Below are positions 9,813-18,296 of a stretch of 40,962 nt of DNA, piece by piece; within the stretch, counting starts at the first letter, position 1, and every line of letters starts with the position of its first letter. The DNA lies in the IMG/VR virus record IMGVR_UViG_3300030102_001222, positions 1-40,962 of that record; one strand, 5' to 3'. The notes under the pieces are model-generated. The model ran no database searches, was not told the DNA's origin, and saw only the letters and a program-made list of their open reading frames with translations. Both the position numbers and the translations under genes were made by a program. This DNA comes from a virus.

Positions 9813-9939
9813 TCTTAGAGTTATCTAAATCCAATAGGGCTTGTCTGTAACCTAACAACCGTTGTTGTTCTACTGAGAAATGGTTTAACTTTTCTTGGAT
9901 TTGTACTAACTCTTGGTCTATCTCTTCTAAAGTTTTCAT
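9781..9939 (-). CDS. Small coiled-coil protein of 52 aa
   Basis: This short frame begins with an ATG at 9939 in ATGA overlap with the stop of the XkdW-like gene, and it ends 32 nt inside the next gene. The product (MKTLEEIDQELVQIQEKLNHF...) is predicted to be almost all amphipathic helix with heptad-like Leu/Ile spacing, then a short polar tail. Without it there would be a gap of about 120 nt in an otherwise gapless genome, which supports its being real. It closes the adhesin-chaperone cluster and may help assemble the last adhesin, but nothing in its sequence identifies a function. Confidence 0.65.
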   Translation of the reverse strand: MKTLEEIDQELVQIQEKLNHFSVEQQRLLGYRQALLDLDNSKNATPKSTRPN

Positions 9940-10298
9940 TTAGGCTTTGGATACTTGTCTTTTACTGCTTTTATCTTAGCTTTCCACCCATCTATATCAT
10001 GGTAGATCATGTCCAATTGTTCTCCCAGACCGATGGCATCATATTCCTCTAATCTTTTCCTTTGATACTCGTTATCTGCATACTGCTTTTCTAGCTCTGC
10101 AATTTTATCGTTTATCTGCTTATCAGATGGTCTTGTTACTTTCCCAATATGTGATTTTTCAACAATGACATACTTTGTCTGCATTCGTTGATCATTAGGA
10201 ATTTTGTTTCCATCAGAATCAGTTTCAGCCCAACTATACCAATTGGGAGTCTCAGGTAGTAATATTTTTAAAGCGTCTTGCAGATAATCTCTAATCAT
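9936..10298 (-). CDS. XkdW-like small tail protein, probable adhesin accessory
   Basis: 120 aa. The C-terminal half reads 'R-x-x-EYDAIGLGEQLDMIYHDIDGWKAKIKAVKDKYPKP', close to the phage pattern '(R/E)Y-x-x-IGdQLDmlyhDid-W---I--VK--yPkP' of XkdW-like proteins found beside tail fibre genes. The N-terminus (1-40) is variable, and residues 65-90 are charged helix. It overlaps the 203-aa adhesin-like gene upstream by 4 nt (ATGA type), so the two are probably made together. The family has no firmly established biochemical role; adhesin folding or attachment is inferred from constant co-location. Confidence 0.7.
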   Translation of the reverse strand: MIRDYLQDALKILLPETPNWYSWAETDSDGNKIPNDQRMQTKYVIVEKSHIGKVTRPSDKQINDKIAELEKQYADNEYQRKRLEEYDAIGLGEQLDMIYHDIDGWKAKIKAVKDKYPKPK

Positions 10299-10906
10299 GT
10301 GTCACCTAATCTAAGAAATGTGAAGTGTGTTCTATTGATTGATGCGTGACCCATCAAATATGCATTTGTAGTGCTTGTTTCAACACTAAATTTTACCTTA
10401 TGCGTTGTTACGTTAGTGCAATCAAATAAGTAACAAGCACTGTGACTTTGCCAATGACTAGTGGTGTACATGCTTGCATAAGTTTGAAGCTTTAAAGTAT
10501 AAGTATCACCTGATCCAGCATCTACTGCGGTTTTAAGATGAAGACCACCATATGCTACCGTACCAGAATTTGAATTAAATAACCCAAGAAGAGAAATTAG
10601 CCACTTACCTGTTACTGGAAAAGTAAAAACACCTGACGATTCAGTCATAGCAGATCCAATTGAACCAAAATCACTATTGTCAACACGATATAAGTTTGAA
10701 GTAATGTCTCCACTGCCTGATGTATAATTTACGGTAAGCCTCCATTGGTCTGCATTTTTAATTCCAGTAAAACCAGTAGCATTACTACCTAGTGTCAGAG
10801 TAGGATTATTCTGGTTGATTGTAACCTGACCATCTGAGGCTATTGACAGTCCAGTATTACTGCCAGTTAGGTCTTTTATATTCGATACTTGTAAATCGCT
10901 AGGCAT
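10295..10906 (-). CDS. Adhesin or tail-fibre tip-like protein with C1q-type beta domain
   Basis: 203 aa. The N-terminus (SDLQVSNIKDLTGSNTGLSIASDGQVTI) is a short beta tag of the kind that starts many marine phage fibre proteins and resembles the first residues of the 191-aa gene at 11187-11762. The rest looks like a C1q/TNF-type jelly roll, with alternating strands such as 'GVFTFPVTGKWLISLLGLFNS' and a terminal 'RTHFTFLRLGDT' strand. Such domains form trimeric tips that contact the host surface. It is followed directly by a chaperone-like gene (9936-10298). Adhesin function is inferred from fold-type sequence and context. Confidence 0.65.
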   Translation of the reverse strand: MPSDLQVSNIKDLTGSNTGLSIASDGQVTINQNNPTLTLGSNATGFTGIKNADQWRLTVNYTSGSGDITSNLYRVDNSDFGSIGSAMTESSGVFTFPVTGKWLISLLGLFNSNSGTVAYGGLHLKTAVDAGSGDTYTLKLQTYASMYTTSHWQSHSACYLFDCTNVTTHKVKFSVETSTTNAYLMGHASINRTHFTFLRLGDT

Positions 10907-10911
10907 GATTT

Positions 10912-11190
10912 TTATTTGGGTTTAGTGGGCCAAGTAACCCCTGTTAGTTGTCCGTTATTATCTAACTTAGGTTTTGCATTAGCAGGAAGATCACGCAAGG
11001 CTTGTCTATATATTTGCCATTCACTTGACATTGTGACATCTGAGTTACCCATCCAATCAGAATTTTTCAAAAGTCCGTTTCGGTGATCTCTAACAAACCG
11101 CATAGCAATTTGATCATTTGTAGGATCTGAAATTCCTTTAGTAATCAATTTTGACCTACACATGCGAATATCCAGTTCTGTTAATGTCAT
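10912..11190 (-). CDS. Tail-fibre assembly chaperone-like protein
   Basis: 92 aa containing 'RFVRDHRNGLLKNSDWMGNSDVTMSSEWQIYRQALRDLPANA', which fits the widespread phage pattern 'R--R---L--sDW------l----w--YRqaLRdlp' of tail assembly chaperone (Phage_TAC) proteins. It ends in a Trp-Pro-x-Lys-Pro tail, also typical. It overlaps the 191-aa adhesin-like gene upstream by 4 nt and is separated from the 203-aa adhesin by 5 nt, so it sits exactly between two fibre-tip genes. The family assignment is fairly secure; which adhesin it serves is unknown, with the upstream one favoured. Confidence 0.75.
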   Translation of the reverse strand: MTLTELDIRMCRSKLITKGISDPTNDQIAMRFVRDHRNGLLKNSDWMGNSDVTMSSEWQIYRQALRDLPANAKPKLDNNGQLTGVTWPTKPK

Positions 11191-11762
11191 GCCTTGACCT
11201 CAAATAAATAAAATTGAAAATCTGGTGAAGTAAAATTCTGCATTTCAACATGTGTCGTACTTCCTGAACCTCTAGAAATTGCAATTGCATAATCTGGGGT
11301 TGTGGCATCTTGTGGATTAGAATCATAAGCCCAAAATGAAACTGGGCAATAATTATCACTATCACTACCAAGTCCAAAATTTGATCTACTTATTTGCGTT
11401 CCAAGACTTGCTGATGTTCCTTGATAAATAGAAACTACTCCAAAGCTATTTGTATTTGCATTAATAGTCACAAAACATTGACAATAGATTAAAACATGAT
11501 TCCCTGATGTTATTGTAATCTGTCCAGTAATATCGCATCTTCCAGTATCGGTATTTGTACTAACTACACTTGTATTTGTATTGGACAAAGTTGGATTGTA
11601 AACTGCTTGCACTATATGACCTGACGGAAAAACAACATTACCCCCAATAGTCCCTCCACTTAAAGTTCCACTTAAAGATACATTACCAGTAGAATCAGCA
11701 ATACTAATTCCAGCAGTCCCGTCTTTTGCTTTTACAGATGATACTTTTATTTCAGAACTCAT
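11187..11762 (-). CDS. Adhesin or tail-fibre tip-like protein
   Basis: 191 aa, rich in Ser, Thr, Gly and Asn. The N-terminus (SSEIKVSSVKAKDGTAGISIADSTGNVSLSG) is the short beta tag found on many fibre proteins of marine phages and parallels the start of the 203-aa protein downstream. The remaining ~140 residues are beta-strand rich with several Cys, ending in 'FQFYLFEVKA', a typical last strand of a jelly-roll tip. It overlaps its neighbours on both sides by 4 nt, and the next gene is a tail assembly chaperone-like protein. Receptor-binding function is inferred. Confidence 0.65.
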   Translation of the reverse strand: MSSEIKVSSVKAKDGTAGISIADSTGNVSLSGTLSGGTIGGNVVFPSGHIVQAVYNPTLSNTNTSVVSTNTDTGRCDITGQITITSGNHVLIYCQCFVTINANTNSFGVVSIYQGTSASLGTQISRSNFGLGSDSDNYCPVSFWAYDSNPQDATTPDYAIAISRGSGSTTHVEMQNFTSPDFQFYLFEVKA

Positions 11763-11992
11763 GATGCCTCACATTTAAGAGCTTTAAGTTCATCTGTAGT
11801 TTTACAAGAATCTACTTGTTTTGTTATATCTCTAAGCCTCTGCTTTTCTGCTACAATTGCTTTTGTGTCAGATCCAGATTCTTGAGCTTGCATAAACAAA
11901 ATATCTTGTGCTTCTAGTAAAGGTTTTCTTTCAATCCTAAGTCGTTCCTTGGTTATATCTTTTGCTTTATCCATGTTGATCGTAATACTCAT
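11759..11992 (-). CDS. Small helical tail-associated protein
   Basis: 77 aa, almost wholly helical: 'MDKAKDITKERLRIERKPLLEAQDILFMQAQE...DTKAIVAEKQRLRDIT...TDELKAL'. The arrangement 'A--i-k-rlR--RkplLe--D--fm-A-E-g-----i---kq-LRD-t' is familiar from phage genes beside tail fibres and resembles tail assembly chaperones. It overlaps both neighbours by 4 nt. I infer an assembly role for the adhesin cluster; no catalytic residues are visible. Confidence 0.65.
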   Translation of the reverse strand: MSITINMDKAKDITKERLRIERKPLLEAQDILFMQAQESGSDTKAIVAEKQRLRDITKQVDSCKTTDELKALKCEAS

Positions 11993-12195
11993 GCACCAAC
12001 TCCATCATAACTGTCTGTAAAATCATACTCCCAAGCATCCCTAAATTCAAAATCTTTTGGTAGATCTAAATTATCAATAATTTTATATTTAACGCCAGTT
12101 GGAACGTCTTTAAGTGCAGTTTCTTCTAATGGCAATTCGCCAGTTGGGAACAATAGGGTTATTCCTGTTTCGTTTGGATATATTATTGTTTTCAT
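11989..12195 (-). CDS. Small tail-cluster protein (MKTIIYP family)
   Basis: 68 aa starting at the ATG at 12195, two bases after the upstream stop codon; a longer in-frame extension overlaps the upstream gene and is less likely. The sequence 'MKTIIYPNETGITLLFPTGELPLEETALKDVPTGVKYKIIDNLDLP...FRDAWEYDF' matches a conserved small phage protein type seen next to tail fibres, with the recurring pieces 'KDVP-G--YKIid--dlP' and 'FR-AWe-DF'. Function is not established. Its constant pairing with adhesins suggests a folding or attachment aid. Confidence 0.7.
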   Translation of the reverse strand: MKTIIYPNETGITLLFPTGELPLEETALKDVPTGVKYKIIDNLDLPKDFEFRDAWEYDFTDSYDGVGA

Positions 12196-12197
12196 TT

Positions 12198-12584
12198 TCA
12201 GCAAAATATAGCTACGCAAATTAAATGAGCATTTGTAGTTGTGCTTTGATTATGTGAGACTACACCTACAGATGTTTGGGTAAAATCTCCAAAACCTCCG
12301 GCAAATGCATTAAAAAAATCATTCCTGGTAGTTCCTGTAGCTCCGTTTTGATACATAGAACCACTATAATTGGCGTGTGGCATTCCTTTTGTAAAATTAA
12401 CTGTATACTTGCCTGTAGTTGAACTACCAATAGACGAAACATTGTATGAGTTTCTTATCATAGCTGTTCCAGGGTTTGTGCTAAAATCTCCAGCCCCATT
12501 AAAATTAACCCAAGCTCTTACTCTAGCATTACTACCTATTGTTTTAGATCGTGCATCTGCACTTGATTCAACTAATCCACTCAT
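12198..12584 (-). CDS. Adhesin or tail-fibre C-terminal-domain protein
   Basis: 128 aa matching a common C-terminal fibre domain: 'ARVRAWVNFNGAGDFSTNPGTAMIRNSYNVSSIGSSTTGKYTVNFTKGMPHANY'. The core pattern 'aR-WVnFnG-------i--s-NVsSi---gtG-YtVnFt--m--aNY' normally ends large fibres, but here it stands as a separate protein with only about 20 residues in front. This suggests a detached tip that attaches to a shared shaft, perhaps the 314-aa fibre. It is followed by two small chaperone-like genes. Domain recognition is firm; a stand-alone adhesin role is inferred. Confidence 0.7.
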   Translation of the reverse strand: MSGLVESSADARSKTIGSNARVRAWVNFNGAGDFSTNPGTAMIRNSYNVSSIGSSTTGKYTVNFTKGMPHANYSGSMYQNGATGTTRNDFFNAFAGGFGDFTQTSVGVVSHNQSTTTNAHLICVAIFC

Positions 12585-12585
12585 A

Positions 12586-12966
12586 TTAACTCCAATCTTG
12601 GTCTATAAAAGTGCAGTAACCATCTATGCCTGAACCAGATGCAGTAAATAATAATTTATCACTAGGGCGTAAAACTATTTTATCATTCCAAACAAAAGTA
12701 CCAAAACCAGAAATGGATTGGGATTGTAATAATGCAATTGAGTTTGAACCATCGTAGGCATCTAATTCAAAAGTTTTTGTACCACCACCTTGTTCAGTAA
12801 AAACAATGCTTATAACTGTAATTATATGATTAGCAGGAACAGTGTAAGTACTGGTTCCGAGTGTTGCATTAGTCCCATCCCATCTAAATGCTGTTTGAGA
12901 AGTTGATTGTGATTTTATTGTTGTTCTGTTTAAAACCTCTGTCCCAGATCCGCTTGGTATAGCCAT
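12586..12966 (-). CDS. Small beta-rich virion or fibre-associated protein
   Basis: 126 aa with alternating strands and little charge: 'TYTVPANHIITVISIVFTEQGGGTKTFELDAYDGSNSIALL...WNDKIVLRPSDKLLFTASG'. The 'ytVPa-h---v--i---' opening and 'l-p-d-L---as' close look like a jelly-roll decoration or fibre-tip domain. It begins one base after the 44-aa gene stops and ends one base before the 128-aa adhesin starts. I infer a structural or adhesin role from composition and location; the family is not recognised. Confidence 0.55.
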   Translation of the reverse strand: MAIPSGSGTEVLNRTTIKSQSTSQTAFRWDGTNATLGTSTYTVPANHIITVISIVFTEQGGGTKTFELDAYDGSNSIALLQSQSISGFGTFVWNDKIVLRPSDKLLFTASGSGIDGYCTFIDQDWS

Positions 12967-12967
12967 A

Positions 12968-13102
12968 TCAACTCATTATTAATGATCGGTGTAATGCCTT
13001 TTGAGCAAAAGATTGTTTGTCATGGATGCCACCAGTTTTTGCTTGTATAGCGTTGTTATCCACAACAATGTAACTAGAGAATAAAGCTTTTAAAAAATTC
13101 AT
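12968..13102 (-). CDS. Small conserved-type protein of 44 aa
   Basis: A 45-codon frame begins at ATG 13102 behind a good ribosome binding site (GAAAGGAATTATG on the minus strand) and stops one base before the next start. The product is MNFLKALFSSYIVVDNNAIQA..., with a hydrophobic N-terminal helix and a basic polar tail containing HDKQSFAQKALHRS. Filling an otherwise empty 145-nt gap and having a well-placed binding site make it likely to be a real gene. Function unknown. Confidence 0.6.
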   Translation of the reverse strand: MNFLKALFSSYIVVDNNAIQAKTGGIHDKQSFAQKALHRSLIMS

Positions 13103-13111
13103 AATTCCTTT

Positions 13112-13345
13112 CTAAACAATGACCAGAGTTCCATTAACAGTAAGAGATCCATTTGTACCTATAGTTACTGGCCCAGCCATTACCGCATTTTCATCTGAGG
13201 TTATTTCTACTGCACTATTAATAGTAGCAGGATTCCTTAATATACCTGACAAAGTGCTAGAAACATGACCAGTAATACCACTACTATCTGTTTGTAATGG
13301 TGTAAAGTTTCCTTGAGTTAAACTGCCGTTTCCTTGTCTTTTCAT
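13112..13345 (-). CDS. Small Gly/Thr-rich fibre-like protein
   Basis: 77 aa, low charge and rich in Thr, Ser, Gly and Asn (GHVSSTLSGILRNPATINSAVEITSDENAVMAGP), ending 'GPVTIGTNGSLTVNGTLVIV'. This ending is a beta-helix-like strand repeat typical of fibre shafts ('v-i---gsltvnG-l-v-'). It overlaps the 119-aa gene upstream by ATGA. It may be a small shaft or tag piece in the modular fibre. No enzyme motif. Confidence 0.6.
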   Translation of the reverse strand: MKRQGNGSLTQGNFTPLQTDSSGITGHVSSTLSGILRNPATINSAVEITSDENAVMAGPVTIGTNGSLTVNGTLVIV

Positions 13346-13704
13346 TATGCGTTCTCTAATACAGAAACAATAATATCCGCTTTAGTATCTACACTACACC
13401 TTGCGTGTATCTTAGTAGTGTCAGAATCAATTACAATCTTACCATCGACTAACTCTACGTTACCCCCTACTGGAATCGTAACGTCTTTAGCTATGTAAGT
13501 AATTACATCAGGATCTCCATCAGTAATTAAAGCTACATCAACTGTTACTGTTGCTGTGTGAATGTTTGCTACATTACACCCAATAAGGACATGACCTTTG
13601 TTTGATGTAAGTGCAGTTAAAGAACCTACTAAAGTGTTTGCTAAATTATAGGTACTAAATGCGGTATTTTTTACGTTTCTACTTTTATTTACAAATTTAG
13701 CCAT
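13345..13704 (-). CDS. Small beta-rich virion structural protein
   Basis: 119 aa: 'NVKNTAFSTYNLANTLVGSLTALTSNKGHVLIGCNVANIHTATVTVDVALI...YIAKDVTIPVGGNVELVDGKIVI'. The pattern of an apolar strand with 'hvligcnvaN', then 'vtvdv-l----g---yi--dv-iP-g----l--gki-l' is one I associate with small structural proteins near tail fibre genes of marine phages. It lies directly downstream of the gp17-like fibre gene and is translationally coupled to the 77-aa gene. Role inferred as fibre- or tail-associated. Confidence 0.6.
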   Translation of the reverse strand: MAKFVNKSRNVKNTAFSTYNLANTLVGSLTALTSNKGHVLIGCNVANIHTATVTVDVALITDGDPDVITYIAKDVTIPVGGNVELVDGKIVIDSDTTKIHARCSVDTKADIIVSVLENA

Positions 13705-13707
13705 AGG

Positions 13708-14652
13708 TCATCCGAGGGCAATACTAAACACAATTGAGTTTGATAAAGCATTTGCTTCTGTTGTTGCGTCACCTGTGTCTGAGTGAGTTATTGTTGCTAA
13801 CCCTGCTTCAGTAGGGGTTTGATTAATAAATTTAGAGGTACTGTTATCGTAGGCTAAAACTTCATTATCACCAGCAGAAGTAATAGTAACATCTAGTAAT
13901 TCGTTTATTTCATTAACTGTTGCTATTTGTGTAGCTACATAAGCCTTAATTGATTGTTGTGTAGCCAGCTTAGTATTACTATCGGATGCCATGTCATCTT
14001 CATCCAAGATAGCACTACCAGAAACACTAGTATTTAAAACAGGGGATGTAATAACTGGTCCTGTCAATGTCCCTAAACTAGCAGTATCAACATAGTTCTT
14101 ATTAGCAACATCGTTACTGTTAGTAGGATTAGCTACACCAAAGATTCTTTTATCTACACCAGAAATCTGTACGTTGAATTGGGTAGTGTCATTGGCATCC
14201 AAACTAATAGACTCATCTGCTCTATCGACTGCTTCTAATGACAGGAAACGTGCTTGGTTAGCAGAGGTATTAAGGTCCGTATCGGTAAGAACAGAGTCAG
14301 AACTAAAGGATACTTCAGCAGTTGTTCTATTGGTTAACCTAGAGATCCGCATTACCTGACTAGTAGATAATGTAGGTACTCCGCTACTTACAATTCCTGT
14401 GATATTAACACTTGTAAGAATAGTAATAGTACCACCACTACTTGTACCAGAAACAGTATATTCAGCATTTTGAACAGACCCAGTATCATCATCTGGAAGT
14501 CTTGTGCCTGTGTTATACTTCCTTACACCATCGAAAAGATGTTTACCACCAATCGTTACTTTAATGTTGGTAGTGTTATGACTAACTGCATCAAAGCTAT
14601 AGGCATAAGCAGTACCATTAGCAGTAGTATGTTCTTGATAGGATAAAGCCAT
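13708..14652 (-). CDS. Short tail fibre with T7 gp17-like N-terminal anchor
   Basis: 314 aa. The first ~150 residues fit the T7-type tail fibre N-terminal domain that docks to the tail tube: an opening 'SYQEHTTANGTAYAYSFDA', an internal 'RISRLTNRTTAEVSFSSDSVLTDTDLN', and 'QARFLSLEAVDRAD'. The C-terminal part contains 'NPTNSNDVANKNYVDT', a typical shaft motif, and ends without a recognised receptor domain. T7 gp17 is 553 aa, so this protein looks like an anchor plus short shaft, with the tips probably supplied by separate downstream genes. It overlaps the gp16-like gene at its start. Confidence 0.85.
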   Translation of the reverse strand: MALSYQEHTTANGTAYAYSFDAVSHNTTNIKVTIGGKHLFDGVRKYNTGTRLPDDDTGSVQNAEYTVSGTSSGGTITILTSVNITGIVSSGVPTLSTSQVMRISRLTNRTTAEVSFSSDSVLTDTDLNTSANQARFLSLEAVDRADESISLDANDTTQFNVQISGVDKRIFGVANPTNSNDVANKNYVDTASLGTLTGPVITSPVLNTSVSGSAILDEDDMASDSNTKLATQQSIKAYVATQIATVNEINELLDVTITSAGDNEVLAYDNSTSKFINQTPTEAGLATITHSDTGDATTEANALSNSIVFSIALG

Positions 14653-17600
14653 TATCTAAGGAATGCTTGGTTTACTGAAGCTGGTTTCTGCATTTTCTGG
14701 AGGTCATCCATCTTAAATGCACGAATCCGTTGAGTTAATCTAGGGAACTGTCTAAGAAGTTGTTGTTTTGCTATTAATTTATGTTTTCGTAGAGAAGATT
14801 CTATTAGTCTTCTTTGTTGTCCTTCCTGCATTTTCTTGAAGAAAGGTTTATTAAGCATAGGTTCCAAATGTTTCTTATTTAGATCCCCAGCAGTCTTAGA
14901 CCAAAAGTATCTTTCTTCAGCAGTTAAAGGAATAGTGTCTGTCCCAAACTTACCTCTAGTAATAATCGATCTCCACCTTGAAGGTGGTTTAGATTGTACA
15001 TTCAACTCTGTAATTTTTTTAATCAGAGGTGAAGTTTGTTTTGGTCTTTTAGGAACTGGCGATAAATATGCTTGTGCTATATGCCAATATTTATCTGTAC
15101 CTTTATTTTCATATACAGATGCTTTAACAGGCTCACCAACATAGTTTAATCTAGGCATAAGGTCACCACTAAAACCTTTAGGTTTTCCTGGCATATTTAG
15201 TGGACTAACTGGACCAAGTATTCTTAATGCTTCTGGATTACGTTTATAATAATCGTTCCATAAATCTGTATAAAAATCTGCTGATCCTGTTTGTCTTACT
15301 ATTTGATCGTATGCTCTAGCAGAGTCACCTCGTAATGCTGAGTAGAAAGAAACAATAGGGTTGTAAGCATTAAATAACTGTTTCTTTGCTTCTTTGCTTT
15401 TTAACGGATCAGAAGTAAGCAAACTAACAATATTAGAAAAACCTCTTAGCATAGCTTTATCTTCTGCTAATGCTATTAACTGATACACACCCTGACTAAC
15501 TACATCTTCTAACTTAGAGTTATAATATTCCTTTTCCCCTTGTTCTAAGTATTTAGGATCATTATAAATTTTAACCAAATTGTGAACATCAGCCGCCAAC
15601 CCAAACATGGTTCCTATGGGGTCAAGCCTATTAAAAGGTACGTAACCATCTTCTGTTACAAAAGCATACGGAGTTGTACCTTTTTCTAATAAGTTCATTC
15701 TTTGGTTTAAATTTTCTGGTAATGCACCAGTAATCATTCCATTCTCAGCAAAATTGTAAGCAATAGAATACATAGCAACACCAGTAGCAGTTTTAGCCAT
15801 AGCTAACTGTCCTGCTCTTTGTCCGTTCTTAAACCTAAAATCACTAAATCGTGTACCATCAAACAATAATTGGATTCCTGGGGTTCGTTCACCAGTAAAC
15901 TTTAAGATATTTAATATTGTGTTATAGAAAGGAATATAGATTTGTCCTAAACCAAAAGGTGCAGATTGTCTAACCCTATCTATGCCTTGTAAAAATTTGT
16001 TCGATTGTTTTTGTGCAAAGATAGATTTTAATGTAGCTTCTTGTGCTTCTAAATCTATACCTTCTAAATCAGCATATTGTCTTAATTGATCTGGTCCTAA
16101 GTTTCTTACTTTATTGTACTGCTCTAAAAATTGTTCTCTTCCTTCTTTTGAACCAAAGAACCTTGCTTGATCTGGTACTGATTTTCTAGCAAAGACATAC
16201 GCTTGTGCGTGTTTCTCCATGTTGTAAGACAACCCCCTAAAAAATTCGTCATTGGAAAGTAATAACCTTGAGGGGAATCTAGTTAAAGTACCTATGTGGT
16301 CAATAAAAGATCCAAAAGCACCACCTACATTAAAATTTTCAGCAGTAATAACATTTCTTTGTGCTAGTTCTTGTTTGACCCACATTTTGTTAGATGGTGC
16401 ATCCTTAGCAAATGCGTATGCCATACCCTGCCAACCTTCAGCAATACCCATTTTCATACCATGAGCTAACGCTAATGCTTCACTAAATTGAACCCCATCA
16501 CCTTTACCAATAACTTTACCCGCACTATTAATACCACTAGCAATAAATCTTTCTTCTATTGCAGTAGCAACAGACATAAGATTACCAGCACTATTAGCCA
16601 AGGTACTGTCTAAACCACTAAGAATTCCGTTAATATATACTTGTATTAAACCTTGTGTAATTTTACCCCTAAGTGTGGGTTCGTAACCTTTTGCTATTTT
16701 ACTGGCTTTTCTAATTGAGTCTTTATCGTTAGAAAACCTGAGTACACGTTCTGCATCCTTTTGGATAGTGCTAACACCACCAAACTGATCTTGAAAGAAT
16801 TTAACTTGTGCATCTTGGGCTGATTTAGATTTGGTATCTATTTTTAAAGCATTTAATGCTCTACCTATTTCGCTTTTAATACCAAGTGCTTCTGACTGAA
16901 AACCAGCATGAATAGCTTTTTGTCTCTGGTATGCCATTTGTGTTCTGGTCACACCATGATCTATGTTGGTTCCTCTAAACTCTGGTGCTACTTCATTCTT
17001 AGATACATATTCTGCAAGTTCATATAATTTTTTTGCAGACTTCTGCATTAATATTTGGACTGCTACTGCTTTTGAAGATAGCTGACCAGTTTCTAGATAA
17101 GTCCTATTTATAAAGCTGGCAGTACCTAAAGAATTTTGACTAAGGTTCTTTACAAATTCTTCTGCTTCTTTTTTTGTTAATTTTTGTGTTTTAGCACCAA
17201 TACGAGTTTTACCAGTTTTTTTATTTCTTATTGTTTCTTTTGCTCCAGTACCTACTCGTCCTAGTATTTCAATATCCCCAAAGGCTTCTGATACACCAAC
17301 AATGGTGTTCCTAATAGAATCATCGTCTTCAATTGTATTTATATTAAAATCTAGTTTGTCTACATTACCTTTTGTGTACTCATCAAAAGAAACATCACGT
17401 TTACCAAGCCCATCTAAAAAGTCATCTGATAACCCAGCAAACAATACTGGTTTGTCTACACCTTCTTTTACTCCGCTATCTATCTGAGGTGACATTCCCT
17501 CTTCAATTGGGTTGCTATCTATCAACTCATCTACATCCCTTAAAGAATCCTCTTGGATTGCTTTACTGGTCTTCCTCAATCCCTCTCTAGTCCATTTCAA

Positions 17601-18296
17601 TCCATTAAAGATTCCTTCAAAAGCAAATCCTAATCCTGCACCTTCTATAGCATTTTTCAGTCTACCATTAAGTTCACTATCTAATTCTTCATCACCTTCA
17701 GGGGCCGATAACCAGTTGGTAATAGGATCTCGTAAACCTCCATACTCTCTGAGCATATTGGATAATCTAGGATCATTTGCACCAAAAGCAGTAAAGTCAG
17801 CAATACCAGATTTGACCATTGTTTTGATTAAGTTGTTTCCACTTACAACTCCACCTACTTTAGGTACTGCTGTTAATGCTTTTACACCTAATCCTCCAGG
17901 TACTAAAAAACCAGTAGCAAATTGAGATAAACCTCTAATAAAACCACCTACACCTGAATCTGGTGCATCTAAAGTATTTAACCTACCATCTTGTGTTAAG
18001 TCATACCCTGCTACAGAGATGTCAGGCAAAGATATGTCAGCATCAAACTTACTTCCAACATAGTTAAAGAGAGTACCCATCTCATTGAGAGCATCGATAA
18101 ATCCACCAGCAACTTGTCCAACAGATTCATGCAATACGTTGTAATCGTCATCTTCACCTACTTCTATTTGTTTCAGATACTCAGGTTCAGTTGAATTATC
18201 AAATAACTCTGCTTCTTCTCTGTAACTTATTTCTTCAAGTGAATTATTGTCACTATAGGTATTGTTTAATAACGATTCAGTAAATGTTGCTTTCAT
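14652..18296 (-). CDS. Internal virion protein, gp16-like (ejection core)
   Basis: 1214 aa, in the gene position and size class of T7 gp16 (1318 aa). In T7, this protein sits in the internal core and is ejected to help form the DNA channel across the envelope. The sequence is largely helical with Gly-rich hydrophobic segments near residues 105-140 (GFIRGLSQFATGFLVPGGLG) and 555-580. I see no lytic transglycosylase motif of the kind in the T7 gp16 N-terminus. The start overlaps the gp15-like stop. Assignment rests on synteny, length and composition rather than an obvious motif. Confidence 0.7.
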   Translation of the reverse strand: MKATFTESLLNNTYSDNNSLEEISYREEAELFDNSTEPEYLKQIEVGEDDDYNVLHESVGQVAGGFIDALNEMGTLFNYVGSKFDADISLPDISVAGYDLTQDGRLNTLDAPDSGVGGFIRGLSQFATGFLVPGGLGVKALTAVPKVGGVVSGNNLIKTMVKSGIADFTAFGANDPRLSNMLREYGGLRDPITNWLSAPEGDEELDSELNGRLKNAIEGAGLGFAFEGIFNGLKWTREGLRKTSKAIQEDSLRDVDELIDSNPIEEGMSPQIDSGVKEGVDKPVLFAGLSDDFLDGLGKRDVSFDEYTKGNVDKLDFNINTIEDDDSIRNTIVGVSEAFGDIEILGRVGTGAKETIRNKKTGKTRIGAKTQKLTKKEAEEFVKNLSQNSLGTASFINRTYLETGQLSSKAVAVQILMQKSAKKLYELAEYVSKNEVAPEFRGTNIDHGVTRTQMAYQRQKAIHAGFQSEALGIKSEIGRALNALKIDTKSKSAQDAQVKFFQDQFGGVSTIQKDAERVLRFSNDKDSIRKASKIAKGYEPTLRGKITQGLIQVYINGILSGLDSTLANSAGNLMSVATAIEERFIASGINSAGKVIGKGDGVQFSEALALAHGMKMGIAEGWQGMAYAFAKDAPSNKMWVKQELAQRNVITAENFNVGGAFGSFIDHIGTLTRFPSRLLLSNDEFFRGLSYNMEKHAQAYVFARKSVPDQARFFGSKEGREQFLEQYNKVRNLGPDQLRQYADLEGIDLEAQEATLKSIFAQKQSNKFLQGIDRVRQSAPFGLGQIYIPFYNTILNILKFTGERTPGIQLLFDGTRFSDFRFKNGQRAGQLAMAKTATGVAMYSIAYNFAENGMITGALPENLNQRMNLLEKGTTPYAFVTEDGYVPFNRLDPIGTMFGLAADVHNLVKIYNDPKYLEQGEKEYYNSKLEDVVSQGVYQLIALAEDKAMLRGFSNIVSLLTSDPLKSKEAKKQLFNAYNPIVSFYSALRGDSARAYDQIVRQTGSADFYTDLWNDYYKRNPEALRILGPVSPLNMPGKPKGFSGDLMPRLNYVGEPVKASVYENKGTDKYWHIAQAYLSPVPKRPKQTSPLIKKITELNVQSKPPSRWRSIITRGKFGTDTIPLTAEERYFWSKTAGDLNKKHLEPMLNKPFFKKMQEGQQRRLIESSLRKHKLIAKQQLLRQFPRLTQRIRAFKMDDLQKMQKPASVNQAFLR

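Noticed and set aside
11156-11377. Minus-strand open frame of 73 codons inside the 191-aa adhesin gene
   Set aside because: A shadow in another frame of two well-supported, overlapping genes.
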